The translations under genes were made by a program, and so were the position numbers. From NCBI GenBank assembly GCA_003605055.1, contig QZKP01000075.1, positions 1 through 64,000 of the forward strand: 64,000 bases of DNA. The letters are read 5' to 3'. The notes below the pieces were generated by a model. The model saw only the letters and a program-made list of their open reading frames with translations, was not told where the DNA came from and ran no database searches. The stretch is from Desulfarculus sp. Its GTDB lineage: Bacteria > Desulfobacterota > Desulfarculia > Desulfarculales > Desulfarculaceae. Of this stretch, positions 35,481 to 44,510 are shown piece by piece (position 1 is the first letter of the stretch; each line of letters starts with the position of its first letter).

Positions 35481-36404
35481 ATGGCTGAGAAAATCGAAAA
35501 AGTGGCGGTGGTGGGCATGGGCATTTTGGGTGCCCAGATAGCCGTGCAGGCCGCCTGCTACGGCTACCAGGTCTGCGGCTTTGACCAGGTGGAGGGCTCC
35601 TTTGCCAAGGCCAGTCAGGGCCTGTTGCAGGCCCTGGCCGCCGGGGGAGGCAAGGGGCCCGTGATGGGCCTGGCCGCCTGGAAAGAGGGCCTCAAGAAGG
35701 TGAAGCTGACCAGTTCCCTGGAGCAGGCCGTGGCTGATGCGGACCTGGTGATCGAGGCCGTGCCCGAGAATCTGGAGTTGAAGCGCAAGGTCTTCGCCCA
35801 GATTGACGCCCTGGCCCCGGCCCCGGCCATCCTGGCCACCAACAGCTCCTCCATCCCCATCTCCAAGATAGAAGGCGCCACCCAAAGGCCGCAGCAGTGT
35901 CTTAACCTGCACTTCTATTTCCCGATCATGGGCATGAACTTGATAGACGTGATGGGCGGGAGCCAGACCAGCGAACAGACCATGCAGGCCGGCATCGCCT
36001 GGACGCGATCCATTGGCTGCATACCGCTGCTGGTGAAAAAGGAGATCTTCGGGTTCTGCTTCAACCGCATCTGGCGGGCGGTCAAGCGGGAGGTCCTGCA
36101 CATGTGGGCCGATGGGTTCGTTGATTTAGAGGACGTGGACCGGGCCTGGATGGTGTTCACCGGCATGCCCTACGGCCCCTTCGGCCTGATGGATCAGGTG
36201 GGCCTGGACGTGATCTACAACGTGGAGCTGAGCTATTTCGGCGATTCGCAGGACCCCAGGGACCGGCCGCCGGAGGCCCTCCAGGCCATGGTGGAAAGGG
36301 GCCACCTGGGCTTCAAGACCGGCAAGGGGTTTTACGACTACCCCAACCCCGCCTATAAGGACCCCGGGTTTTTGCCCCCCGCGGGCCCGGCAGCCTCGGA
36401 TTAG
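35481..36404 (+). CDS. 3-hydroxyacyl(-CoA) dehydrogenase family protein
   Basis: This 307-residue NAD(P)-dependent dehydrogenase has an N-terminal Rossmann domain (VAVVGMGILGAQIA), EAVPENLELKR, the substrate-contact NSSSIPISKI near 120 and a C-terminal helical domain ending GFKTGKGFYDYPNP, typical of HAD enzymes. Substrates of the family include 3-hydroxyacyl-CoAs and free 3-hydroxyacids such as carnitine. Lying with two BKACE genes, a role in oxidising a 3-hydroxy acid to the beta-keto acid BKACE substrate is attractive but inferred. It is the last gene of the operon and converges on the activator at 36502. Confidence 0.85.
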   Translation: MAEKIEKVAVVGMGILGAQIAVQAACYGYQVCGFDQVEGSFAKASQGLLQALAAGGGKGPVMGLAAWKEGLKKVKLTSSLEQAVADADLVIEAVPENLELKRKVFAQIDALAPAPAILATNSSSIPISKIEGATQRPQQCLNLHFYFPIMGMNLIDVMGGSQTSEQTMQAGIAWTRSIGCIPLLVKKEIFGFCFNRIWRAVKREVLHMWADGFVDLEDVDRAWMVFTGMPYGPFGLMDQVGLDVIYNVELSYFGDSQDPRDRPPEALQAMVERGHLGFKTGKGFYDYPNPAYKDPGFLPPAGPAASD

Positions 36405-36501
36405 CCCGGACCGGCATCAGGCCCGCTGAAGCCTGCTTGCTTGGGGGTGTCGGCGGCCCTGATTTCCTGTGGCCGGCCGGAGCGCGCCCCGCCGCATTGG
36501 C

Positions 36502-37950
36502 TCAGTTCAGGGAGTACCGCTCCATCTTGTTGTAGAGGGAGGAGCGGGATATGCCCAGCATCTTGGCCGCCCGGCTCTTGTTGCCCCGGCAGAAGCTCAG
36601 GGCCCGCTTTATCAGCAGCACCTCGTCGTCGCTGAACTTGCGCTTCATGTCCAATTGCTCAGCGGCGTCGTCAGTCTGATCGGGATTGTTCAACCGGTTG
36701 AGGGAAGCGGCGGTGATGTGCCCGGGCAGCTCGTCGAGGTCTATGACATTGCCGTGCTGGGCCAGGCAGACCGCGCGATCCAGGGCGTTCTTTAGTTCGC
36801 GCACGTTGCCAGGCCAGGAATAGGTCATCAGGGCCCGCAAGGCCCGGTCGGTTATCTCCACGGGGCGGGTGGAAATCTGTTTCAGGAAATGCTGGCTCAG
36901 GATCAGGATGTCTTCCCTTCTCTCCCGCAGGGGCGGGATGTGCAGGGTCAGGCCGGACAAACGGAAGTACAGGTCCTGGCGAAATTTGCCCTCGTCCAGC
37001 AGAAAATCCATGTTCCGGTTGGTGGCCGCCACCAGCCGGAAATCCACCTCCTCGGGGATGACGGCGCCCACCTTTTCCACCCTTTTTTCCTCCAGGACGC
37101 GCAGCAGCTTGGCCTGGGCGATCAGGGGCAGCTCGCCTATTTCGTCCAGGAAAAGGGTGCCGCCCCGGGCCATCTCGATCTTGCCGGTCTTGCCTTTGTT
37201 GTGGGCGCCGGTGAAGGCCCCGGCCGTATAGCCGAATAGCTCCGACTCCAGCAGCTCGCTGGGAATGGAGGCGCAGTTCAGGCAGACAAAGGGGCCGCGG
37301 CGGCCATTGCTGGCGTTATGTATGGAGTGGGCCAGCAGCTCCTTGCCGGTTCCGGTTTCCCCGGTGATTAAAATGGGGCTTTCGGCCTGGGCGTACCGGC
37401 GGGCCATGTCCTTGACGTGATTGAGGCCCTCGCTCACCCCCAGGATGTCCCGGAAGGTGTATTTGGGCTTGAGCAGGTCCGACAACTGGGCCTTGTAGGT
37501 GTGGACCTTTTCCCTGAGCAGGTCCAGGCTGCGGGCCATGTCCTTGAGCTCGGATATGTCCCGGAAGATGCACTGGGTCAGGGCCCCGATCATCTTTTCG
37601 TCCCGCAAGATGGGGATGCGGTTCACCACCAGGGTTGTGCCGCCCGGGTAATGGTATTTCCAGCCCATCTCCGCCTTGCCGGTCTGGATGACCACGGGCA
37701 GGCGAGAGTCAGGGAAGTACTCGGTTATGTGCTTGCCGTAGGTGGCATCCCTGTCCACCCCGATCAACTCTTCGTACTGCTTGTTCATGAAGCGGATTAT
37801 GCCTTCAGTATCCACGAATACCAGGCCCAGGTAGGCCTGATCCAGTATCAACTCCAGCGTGCTCAGAAAGTCGCGCAGCTCCCGGTAATCAGCCTTTTGA
37901 TCAGGATTTAAGGACACCGCGCACATGCTCTTTTTACTCGGGGCCGCCAT
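36502..37950 (-). CDS. Sigma-54-dependent transcriptional activator with PAS sensor
   Basis: This is a 482-residue enhancer-binding protein. A PAS domain (about 25-140, YLGLVFVDTEGIIRFMNKQYEELIG) precedes an AAA+ domain with Walker A GETGTGKE (197-204), GAFTGA (244-249) and Walker B LFLDEIGE. The C-terminal Fis-type HTH reads KSRAAKMLGISRSSLYNK. All catalytic parts are intact. It is divergent from the aconitase-X operon and convergent with the carboxylase/BKACE operon, each of which has a sigma-54 promoter with a TGGAC-N8-GTCC palindrome upstream. It is therefore the likely common activator. Confidence 0.92.
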   Translation of the reverse strand: MAAPSKKSMCAVSLNPDQKADYRELRDFLSTLELILDQAYLGLVFVDTEGIIRFMNKQYEELIGVDRDATYGKHITEYFPDSRLPVVIQTGKAEMGWKYHYPGGTTLVVNRIPILRDEKMIGALTQCIFRDISELKDMARSLDLLREKVHTYKAQLSDLLKPKYTFRDILGVSEGLNHVKDMARRYAQAESPILITGETGTGKELLAHSIHNASNGRRGPFVCLNCASIPSELLESELFGYTAGAFTGAHNKGKTGKIEMARGGTLFLDEIGELPLIAQAKLLRVLEEKRVEKVGAVIPEEVDFRLVAATNRNMDFLLDEGKFRQDLYFRLSGLTLHIPPLRERREDILILSQHFLKQISTRPVEITDRALRALMTYSWPGNVRELKNALDRAVCLAQHGNVIDLDELPGHITAASLNRLNNPDQTDDAAEQLDMKRKFSDDEVLLIKRALSFCRGNKSRAAKMLGISRSSLYNKMERYSLN

Positions 37951-38092
37951 GATCGGTTACCTCAAATACAGGCAGCCGGACCAAGCCGTTAACCGGACAA
38001 CGCTTACTAAGCGCGAACCGATTTCCAGGAGCGCCTGGGAATCTCTAGGTTCGGCAAAAACTATCAGATCGTAATTTCTAATAAAAATCAAC

Positions 38093-38106
38093 TTGTATAG
38101 ATACAA
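38093..38106. promoter_or_regulatory. Perfect palindrome TTGTAT-AG-ATACAA
   Basis: A 14-base dyad (6-base arms) lies in the divergent region, about 140 bases from the activator start. It is of operator size; the cognate regulator is unknown. Confidence 0.4.
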
Positions 38107-38114
38107 TACACATA

Positions 38115-38132
38115 TGGACCCCAAAATGTCCA
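38115..38132. promoter_or_regulatory. Candidate sigma-54 activator site, TGGAC-N8-GTCCA
   Basis: Inverted repeat with 5-base arms (38115-38119 and 38128-38132), about 75 bases upstream of the -24 element. It shares its pattern with 26774-26791. Confidence 0.5.
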
Positions 38133-38205
38133 AACAAAAGACAACTAGGTCGTTTGGTTTGAGTTGTTAACTCCCAACTAGCGGGTTTTAGATATAATTT
38201 TTCCG

Positions 38206-38221
38206 TGGCCTGGTTTTTGCT
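38206..38221 (+). promoter_or_regulatory. Sigma-54 (-24/-12) promoter for the aconitase-X/dehydratase operon
   Basis: TGGCCTG-N4-TTGCT: both conserved dinucleotides and the spacing are perfect. It lies about 145 bases before the first gene. Confidence 0.78.
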
Positions 38222-38366
38222 AAAAATTATGACAGGTTCTTTGGTTATCATCAGGGAGCACCGACCTGTATTTCATAGCCAGAAATTACCCCAAACCTTT
38301 CCCGGGGCCTGAAGACGGGCCGCGGGCGCGGCCGTTGGTACGTGACCAAATCTTCAGGAGGTAGCC

Positions 38367-38804
38367 ATGGCGGCAAAGAAAGTTTTGAAAGGCATCACCC
38401 GCTCTAAAGGCCACGCGGCGGGAGAAGCCCTGGTCAGCGAACAGCCTCTGAGCTGGGCCCCTTTCACCATACCCAACGAAACCGGCATCATCAGCATCTT
38501 CGGGCACAAGCTCTCCGGCCAGAGCGTCAAGGACAAGATAGTGGTCTATCCCACGGTGAGCGGCTCCACCACGGGCTCCATCGGGCTTTTCTTCAAGGTC
38601 AAGGAATCCAAGGTCGGGCCCAAGGCCATCGTCTGCCGCCAGGTGCACCCCATAGACCTGGGCGGGGCCATCGCGGCCGAGATTCCGGCCGTGGACGGCC
38701 TGGACAAAGACCCCATCCAGGAGATCCAGACCGGAGATTGGGTCGAGATTCAGGCGGCGGAGGTGGGCCAGGAGGCCGTCGTCACCATCAGCCGCAAGGC
38801 ATAG
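38367..38804 (+). CDS. Aconitase-X small (swivel) subunit, DUF126 type
   Basis: This 145-residue protein is the separate swivelling beta-alpha domain of aconitase X. Typical features are ITRSKGHAAGEALVS at the N-terminus, the central GHKLSGQSVKDKIVVYP and the VSGSTTGS loop, followed by GAIAAEIPAVDGL. It pairs with the large subunit encoded 48 bases downstream. Characterised two-subunit AcnX enzymes include archaeal mevalonate-5-phosphate dehydratase and bacterial hydroxyproline dehydratase. It starts at ATG 38367 after AGGAGG. Confidence 0.88.
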   Translation: MAAKKVLKGITRSKGHAAGEALVSEQPLSWAPFTIPNETGIISIFGHKLSGQSVKDKIVVYPTVSGSTTGSIGLFFKVKESKVGPKAIVCRQVHPIDLGGAIAAEIPAVDGLDKDPIQEIQTGDWVEIQAAEVGQEAVVTISRKA

Positions 38805-38852
38805 CCGCGCACCTGTTCAAACCCAGCACCATATCCCGGAGGAGGGGTTCCC

Positions 38853-40178
38853 ATGAAACTGACCAGGCACGAGCAGGAGATGCTCGCTGGCAAGCAGGGC
38901 GAGGCCAAACGCGTCGCCATGGAGAAGCTGGTGGATTTCGGCGTGGCGGTGGGCGCGGAAGAGATGGCGACCCTGTCCAACGTGCACTACGGCACCTGTT
39001 TGATTATGCCGCGCTCCACGCCCGGATACTCCAAGTATGAGTTGGGGCAATCTTCGATAATGAGGGAATTCATCGAAATGGGGGCCAAGGTCACCGACGA
39101 TCCGAACTGCATCTGCTCCACGGACCCCCTGTTCCTGCAACTGGATAAGTACGAAGAGGAAGGCTATCCCTGGAACCATAAGCACTACAAGATGCCCAGG
39201 GTCATCTATGAGGCGGTGGTCAAGGGCTACGAGGAGTGCAAGAAGATGGGCATGGTGCTGCCCCAGTCCTGCACGCCGCACTTCAACACGGTCATCCCCA
39301 AGAAGGACGAATACGTGGTCTCGGTGGAGTCCAGCTACGCGGCCTACATCAACAGCATTCTGGGCGCTCGCGCCAACCGGGAGAACACCGTGACCCTGAT
39401 CTACGCCGCGTTCACCGGCGTGCACCCCAAGTACGGCACCATGCTGGACGAGAACCGCCGCGCCCAGATGGTCTTTGAGCTCACCGACGAGGTCAGGGAC
39501 AACCTGGTCTATTCGGCCGACTGGGCCGCCCTGGGCGCCGCCGTGGCCATGAAGGCCAACAACCGGGTGCCGGCCATCCTCAACCTGCCCAAGCCCATGA
39601 GCAACGAGGGCGCCAAGCTTCTCACCGGCTGCGCCTCCCCGGGCATGAACGATCCCATGCTGCACTTCATCGGCATCAGTCCCGAGTCCCCCACCCTGGC
39701 GGCTGCCTTTGGCGGCAAGGTGCCCAAGGACGTGGAGCGCATCACCGTCACCTTGTCCGACCTCAAGCAAATCTACCAGGCGCTCTGCTCGGCCAAGAGC
39801 GACAAGGTGGATATCGTCCACGTGGGCTGCCCCCACCTGACCTACTACGAGATACGCCAGATCGCCAAGCTGATCGAGGGCCGCAAGGTCAGCGACAACG
39901 TTTACTTCTGGGTGCAGACCGACACCCCCACCTACTATATGGCCCATCACCACGGCGAGGCCCAGGTCATCGAGAAGGCCGGCGGCAAGATTTACCACTC
40001 CACCTGTTTCGGCCTGCTGCCCATACGCGACTGGGGCAATGACCTGAACATCGCCACCAACAGCTTCAAGGGCGTCAAGCTCTTCGGCGGCCAGGGCCAG
40101 GGCTGGATGTTCGGGGCCATGCCCGATCTCATTAACGCGGCCGTGACCGGCAAGTTCGCCTCCACCCGCTGGTCCTAG
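38853..40178 (+). CDS. Aconitase-X large (catalytic) subunit, DUF521 type
   Basis: This 441-residue Fe-S dehydratase subunit begins LTRHEQEMLAGKQGEAKRVAMEKLV, the standard AcnX opening. Three cysteines expected to hold the cluster are in SCTPHF (about 140), HVGCPHLTYYEI (about 325) and STCFGLLP (about 390). It would dehydrate a hydroxy acid; within the family the substrate varies (cis-3-hydroxyproline, mevalonate phosphate and others unknown). Its association with a 2-hydroxyacyl-CoA dehydratase-type enzyme and with BKACE genes is not a pattern I know. Confidence 0.88.
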   Translation: MKLTRHEQEMLAGKQGEAKRVAMEKLVDFGVAVGAEEMATLSNVHYGTCLIMPRSTPGYSKYELGQSSIMREFIEMGAKVTDDPNCICSTDPLFLQLDKYEEEGYPWNHKHYKMPRVIYEAVVKGYEECKKMGMVLPQSCTPHFNTVIPKKDEYVVSVESSYAAYINSILGARANRENTVTLIYAAFTGVHPKYGTMLDENRRAQMVFELTDEVRDNLVYSADWAALGAAVAMKANNRVPAILNLPKPMSNEGAKLLTGCASPGMNDPMLHFIGISPESPTLAAAFGGKVPKDVERITVTLSDLKQIYQALCSAKSDKVDIVHVGCPHLTYYEIRQIAKLIEGRKVSDNVYFWVQTDTPTYYMAHHHGEAQVIEKAGGKIYHSTCFGLLPIRDWGNDLNIATNSFKGVKLFGGQGQGWMFGAMPDLINAAVTGKFASTRWS

Positions 40179-40291
40179 GCGGCGAGGCGTAATATGGGCG
40201 GCCTCCCGGCGTGGTTCCCAGGCCAGGGCGCCCCGGGCCCCGCCGGGCGCGGGGACCGGATTCACGGGGGAGTGCAGAGGAGGTTCAACCG

Positions 40292-41422
40292 ATGAAGGCT
40301 TTGGATACCTTGATCCAGTACGGCCAGAGCAACCCCAGCGCTGCGGTGCAAGAGTGGAAGGCCGCGGGCGGCAAGGTGCTGGGCTATTGGTGCTCCTACA
40401 TCCCCATAGAGTTGATATACGCCGCCGGCGCGCTGCCCTACCGCGTGCGGGGCGCCGGAGCCACGGGCACGGACCAGGCCGATCACGACATGTCCCCGGT
40501 GTGCAACTGCTCCTTCCCCCGCGCCGTCCTGGACCTGGCCCACCGGGGGGTATATGACTTCCTGGACGGCATCATCGGCATGAACGAGTGCGACCACGGC
40601 CGCCGGGCCTTCGAGCTGTGGGTGGAGAGGCTGCACCCCCCGTACCATCACTTCGTTTACGTCCCCCGCACCCGCAAACAGGCCTCTATAAGGCAGTATG
40701 CGGTGGAGCTGGAGAAGCTCAAGGCCAGCCTGGAGCAGCACCTGGGCACTGAGATCACGCCCCAGGCCCTGCAAGAGTCGGTGAGCCTGTGCAATGAAAA
40801 CCGGGCCCTCTTGAAGCAACTGCAAGAGGTGTTTCAGGAGGACCACCCGCCCCTCACGGGCACCCAGCGCCACCACATAGTCAACGCCTCGGTGAGCATC
40901 CCGCCCGAGACCTTGAACAAGCTGCTGCGCGAGCTGCTGGCGGAGGTTAAGCAGATGCCCCGCCTGGACGGGCAGCGGGTGCGGGTCATGATCGCCGGCT
41001 GGGTGGGCGACGACACCCTGGTGCACCGGGCCATAGAGGATTCCGGCGGGCTGGTGGTGGTTGACAACTGCTGCTTCGGGGCCCGGTCTTATTGGGACCC
41101 GATCAACTTCGATCCCCTGGACCCCCTGGGCTCCCTGGCCCTGTCCTACCTGAGCCGGCTGGGCTGCCCGCGCATGTTCGCCACCTTCGGCGACCGCTTC
41201 GCCATGCTGGAGCAGGCGGCCCGGGACTACCGGGTGGACGGGATCGTGCACACCCGCTTGCAGTTCTGCGACCTGCACGGCCTGGAGAACGTTTTTTTGA
41301 CCAGGCGCAAACAGCAACTGGAGGTCCCGGTCAGCGCCACCCTGGTGCTGGACTACATCGGACAGGACGAAGGCCGCGTCCGGACCCGCATGGAGGCATT
41401 TATCGAGCAACTGGGCAAGTAG
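40292..41422 (+). CDS. 2-hydroxyacyl-CoA dehydratase / benzoyl-CoA reductase-type subunit
   Basis: This 376-residue member of the HgdB/BcrBC family starts at ATG 40292 after AGGAGG. Family features are VLGYWCSYIPIELIYAAGALPYRVRG near residue 30, the cysteine pair SPVCNCSF, and a later DNCCFG that would help bind the 4Fe-4S cluster. With the next gene it would form a heterodimer that uses one low-potential electron from the activator at 42873 to remove a hydroxyl or reduce an activated ring. Sequence alone does not separate dehydratase from reductase. Confidence 0.85.
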   Translation: MKALDTLIQYGQSNPSAAVQEWKAAGGKVLGYWCSYIPIELIYAAGALPYRVRGAGATGTDQADHDMSPVCNCSFPRAVLDLAHRGVYDFLDGIIGMNECDHGRRAFELWVERLHPPYHHFVYVPRTRKQASIRQYAVELEKLKASLEQHLGTEITPQALQESVSLCNENRALLKQLQEVFQEDHPPLTGTQRHHIVNASVSIPPETLNKLLRELLAEVKQMPRLDGQRVRVMIAGWVGDDTLVHRAIEDSGGLVVVDNCCFGARSYWDPINFDPLDPLGSLALSYLSRLGCPRMFATFGDRFAMLEQAARDYRVDGIVHTRLQFCDLHGLENVFLTRRKQQLEVPVSATLVLDYIGQDEGRVRTRMEAFIEQLGK

Positions 41423-41452
41423 GCGCGTCGCTGCTTACCACAGGAGAGAGTG

Positions 41453-42787
41453 ATGCCTAATCTCAAGGGATTTCAGTTCAAGACCTACGATTTTTCCAAG
41501 CGTCTGGACACCAAGGTCGATCTCATAGAGGTCATCAATAACACGGTGGCGAAGGCCTTCAGGAACCAGCCCGAGCCGGTGCGCTGGATTTTCGAACCCC
41601 TCCTGCAATACATAGACGAGCTCAACTACTGCCGGGAACACCCGGACAAGGTGGTGTACCGCCACTTCACCTTCGCGCCGGAAATGGTCTATGCCATGGA
41701 CTGCGTGTCCTTCGTGCCCGAGGCGCTGACCTTCATCATGCCCACGGAGTATTTGTGCGCCCTGGTGGACGAGGGGCGGGAGATGGGCATGCCGGATCAC
41801 TGGTGCGGGTTCCTGGGCGGGGTGCTGGCCCCCATAATGTACGGCCGCCTGCCCCAGCCCAAGGCCATCCTGCACTGCAACCAGCCCTGCGACAACAGCG
41901 TGGCCCAGGGCACGGTCTTGGCCGAAAGCTACCCGGACACGGAGATGTTCATACTGGACAACCCCTACACCGACGACGAGGCGGGGGTGCAGTTCTGCGC
42001 CGAGCAGCTCCGGGAGGGCTTTAAATACCTGGAGCGCATGACCGGCCAGAAGCTGGACCTGGACCGGTTCCGGCAGGTGATGAAGAACTCGGCCCGGGCC
42101 TACGAGCTGATCTACCAGATCAACGAATACAAGAAGGCGGTTCCCTGCCCCATTCCCACCAGCGTCATCCTGCGCACCACCAGCGGGGCCTTTTACGGGC
42201 TCACGGGCACGGGGGGTCTGGTGCAGTGGCTGGAGAAGCACCTGGCCGACGCCAAGATGCGCTACGAGAAGGGCATCGGCGGCTTCCGCCAGGAAAAGCT
42301 GCGGGTGGTGTGGAACCTGTCCTGGCCGGTTTTCGATTACAGCGTGTACGATTGGATGGAGGAGGCCTTCGGCGCCATCGCCGTGGCCTACCACTCGGCG
42401 GAGCCGTTCTACCAGCCGCCGCCGGATTTAGATTACAGCAAGGCCTCCTTCGAGGTGCTGCTGCGCGAGCTGGCGCTACGCAACAACAACCACGCCATGG
42501 GCCGGCAGGGCCGCGGGCACATGATGACCTTCGTGGACGACTCGCTGAAGTGGTGCCGCGAGTTCAAGGCCGACGCCGGCATCTTCGCCGGCCACTGGCA
42601 GTGCCAGGCCAACTGGGCCGCGGCCCAGCTCACCAAGGAGAAGCTCATGGAGGAGCTGGGCATCCCCATGCTGGTGATGGTGGTGGACCAGTTGGACCCC
42701 CGCGTGGTCTCCGCCGAGCAGATGGCCTCGCGCATGGAGCCTTTCCTGGAGATGGTGACCGCCAAGAAGGAAGGTAGTGTCCAATAG
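41453..42787 (+). CDS. 2-hydroxyacyl-CoA dehydratase / benzoyl-CoA reductase-type second subunit
   Basis: This 444-residue larger partner belongs to the same family. HCNQPCDNSVAQGT (about residue 145) and the terminal domain VFAGHWQC-like segment (IFAGHWQCQANWAAAQL, near 390) are where cluster and substrate ligands lie in relatives. The chain ends LVMVVDQLDPRVVS, with the usual final Rossmann-like strand. ATG 41453 is preferred over GTG one codon earlier. Confidence 0.83.
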   Translation: MPNLKGFQFKTYDFSKRLDTKVDLIEVINNTVAKAFRNQPEPVRWIFEPLLQYIDELNYCREHPDKVVYRHFTFAPEMVYAMDCVSFVPEALTFIMPTEYLCALVDEGREMGMPDHWCGFLGGVLAPIMYGRLPQPKAILHCNQPCDNSVAQGTVLAESYPDTEMFILDNPYTDDEAGVQFCAEQLREGFKYLERMTGQKLDLDRFRQVMKNSARAYELIYQINEYKKAVPCPIPTSVILRTTSGAFYGLTGTGGLVQWLEKHLADAKMRYEKGIGGFRQEKLRVVWNLSWPVFDYSVYDWMEEAFGAIAVAYHSAEPFYQPPPDLDYSKASFEVLLRELALRNNNHAMGRQGRGHMMTFVDDSLKWCREFKADAGIFAGHWQCQANWAAAQLTKEKLMEELGIPMLVMVVDQLDPRVVSAEQMASRMEPFLEMVTAKKEGSVQ

Positions 42788-42872
42788 GGACAGGCCGGTT
42801 AGCGCCCTGGAGTATTGCTTAAGGCCGCCAGGCCGCGGGCGGCGTGGTTTGCGGAAAGGACGTTGGGCGGGC

Positions 42873-43670
42873 ATGGCCATAGTGGCGGGATGCGACATCG
42901 GCTCGGTCTCCGGCAAGGCGGTCCTCTTTGACGGCCAGCGCATACTGGCCAGCGCGGTCATACCCTCCCGGCCCCTGCCGGCCGTAACCGCGGAGGAGGT
43001 GCTGGGCCTGGCCGCCGGACAGGCCGGCGTGTCCCCCGGAGACATCGCCTACCTGGTGGGCACGGGCTACGGCCGGGTGAAGGTGCCGGGCGCCCAGAAA
43101 ACAGTGTCGGAGATCACCTGCCACGCCCGGGGGGCGGCCTTTTACAACCGCGACGCGGCCACCCTGATTGACGTGGGCGGGCAGGACTCCAAGGTCATCT
43201 CCCTGTCGCCGGAAGGCAGCGGCCAGGTCCTGGAATTCTCCATGAACGACAAGTGCGCGGCGGGCACCGGGCGCTTCCTGGAGGTGATGGCCAAGGTCTT
43301 TGAAATGCCCATCGAGCGCTTCGGGGGCGCGGCTCTGCGGGCCCGGCGCTGCCTGGCCATCTCCAGCCAGTGCACCGTTTTCGCCGAAAGCGAAGTGGTC
43401 TGCCTCATCGGCCAGGAAAAGGACATGAACGAGATCATCGCCGGCATCTGCGACGCGGTGGCCGCGCGGGTGGCGACCCTGGTGGGCCGCGTCACCCTGC
43501 GGGAAAAGGTCTATATGTCCGGCGGGGTGGCCAAGAACCAGGGGGTGAGGCAGAGGCTGGAAAGCCGGCTCGGCGTCAAGATATGGGAGTTGGCCGGCGA
43601 CCCTCTCATCGCCGGCGCCCTGGGGGCCGCCTTGATCGCCATGGACGCCCTCAACAAACAACGTCCGTAA
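42873..43670 (+). CDS. Activator ATPase of the dehydratase/reductase (BadF/BcrAD/HgdC family)
   Basis: This 265-residue ASKHA-fold ATPase forms a homodimer bridging one 4Fe-4S cluster and drives electrons into the dehydratase with ATP. Hallmarks are CDIGSVSGKAVL (phosphate-1), VGTGYGRVKV, DVGGQDSKVI (phosphate-2), the cluster cysteines in NDKCAAGTGRF and SSQCTVFAESE, and MSGGVAKN. ATG 42873 is chosen; the upstream 32 codons overlap the preceding gene and do not resemble the family. A second activator lies at 56503. Confidence 0.9.
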   Translation: MAIVAGCDIGSVSGKAVLFDGQRILASAVIPSRPLPAVTAEEVLGLAAGQAGVSPGDIAYLVGTGYGRVKVPGAQKTVSEITCHARGAAFYNRDAATLIDVGGQDSKVISLSPEGSGQVLEFSMNDKCAAGTGRFLEVMAKVFEMPIERFGGAALRARRCLAISSQCTVFAESEVVCLIGQEKDMNEIIAGICDAVAARVATLVGRVTLREKVYMSGGVAKNQGVRQRLESRLGVKIWELAGDPLIAGALGAALIAMDALNKQRP

Positions 43671-43692
43671 GTCAGGCTGGCTGGAAGATGCA

Positions 43693-44493
43693 ATGACCGT
43701 ATCAGAGGCGGAAGAAAACTTTTTCCCGGGGTGCAGGTTCCGGCTGGCGGTCACCGGCAAGGGCGGCGTGGGCAAGACCATCATCGCCGCCCTGATCGGA
43801 CGCCGCCTCAAGGAACAAGGCAAGAGGGTCCTGCTGGTGGACGGGGACCCGGCCATGGGGCTGGCCTATGTCTTCGGCGCCGACACCAGCAAGACCATCG
43901 GCGGGTTCCGCGACCAGTTGCGCAAGAACCCAAAGTTGAAGCGGGAGGCCGAAACGGCCCCCATCAAGGAAATGCTGGTGCGGGAGGGCCTGATCCATCT
44001 GGATGAACAGACCAGCATGCTCATCATGGGCAAGGACGAGAGCGACGACTGCTTCTGCGGGGTCAACAGCCTGCTCAAATACGGAATCGGGAGCATCGCC
44101 AGGGACTATGAGGCCATGGTCATTGACTGCGAGGCAGGCCTGGAGCAGGTCAGGCGGCGGGTCCTCAACACGGTCAACGTCCTGCTGGTGGTATCGGATA
44201 TGAGCGCCCGGGGCACCTGGACCGCCCGCCAGATAGCCGGGGTTCTCGCCCGCCAGGAAGCAGACGTGGTGTTGCCGGCAAGAGCCGGCTTGGTCATCAA
44301 CCGGTACCAGGGGAATCAGGCTTTCCTGGGGCGGGCCCAAGAACAGACCGGCCTGGAGCTTCTGGCCGCGATCCCCGAGGATGGCTGGGTCTCCGAGTTG
44401 GACCTGAGCGGCAGAACCATCAACGAGCTGCCCGCCGAGGCCCCCAGCTATGCCAGCGTGCAGGCTATGCTGGAGCGGCTGCGGCTTTCTTAG
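43693..44493 (+). CDS. CooC/MinD-type P-loop ATPase
   Basis: This 266-residue SIMIBI ATPase has the deviant Walker A GKGGVGKT (residues 22-29), VDGDPAMGLAYVFG (switch region) and a CxC motif in DDCFCG near 120 like that of CooC, which delivers nickel to CO dehydrogenase. No CODH gene is nearby. Its place between the activator and the Fe-S protein suggests metal-cluster maturation or electron gating for the dehydratase, which is inference. Confidence 0.82.
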   Translation: MTVSEAEENFFPGCRFRLAVTGKGGVGKTIIAALIGRRLKEQGKRVLLVDGDPAMGLAYVFGADTSKTIGGFRDQLRKNPKLKREAETAPIKEMLVREGLIHLDEQTSMLIMGKDESDDCFCGVNSLLKYGIGSIARDYEAMVIDCEAGLEQVRRRVLNTVNVLLVVSDMSARGTWTARQIAGVLARQEADVVLPARAGLVINRYQGNQAFLGRAQEQTGLELLAAIPEDGWVSELDLSGRTINELPAEAPSYASVQAMLERLRLS

Positions 44494-44510
44494 GGTACGG
44501 GAGGAACACA

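Larger units (their letters stand above)
37951..38366. promoter_or_regulatory. AT-rich divergent regulatory region between activator and aconitase-X operon
   Basis: This 416-base gap holds no gene. Besides the separately listed sites it contains further dyads: CCAAAC (38130-38135) with GTTTGG (38152-38157), and GAGTT-N3-AACTC (38161-38173). The leader of the aconitase-X operon would be about 135 bases. Confidence 0.6.

Noticed and set aside
38853..40178. Classical aconitase or proline racemase
   Set aside because: The sequence matches aconitase X (DUF521) with its separate DUF126 swivel subunit; classical aconitase motifs are absent.
43693..44493. Nitrogenase iron protein or CODH maturation locus
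   Set aside because: The ATPase has the KGGVGK and CxC features of CooC but lacks the cluster cysteines of NifH, and no CODH gene is in the window.
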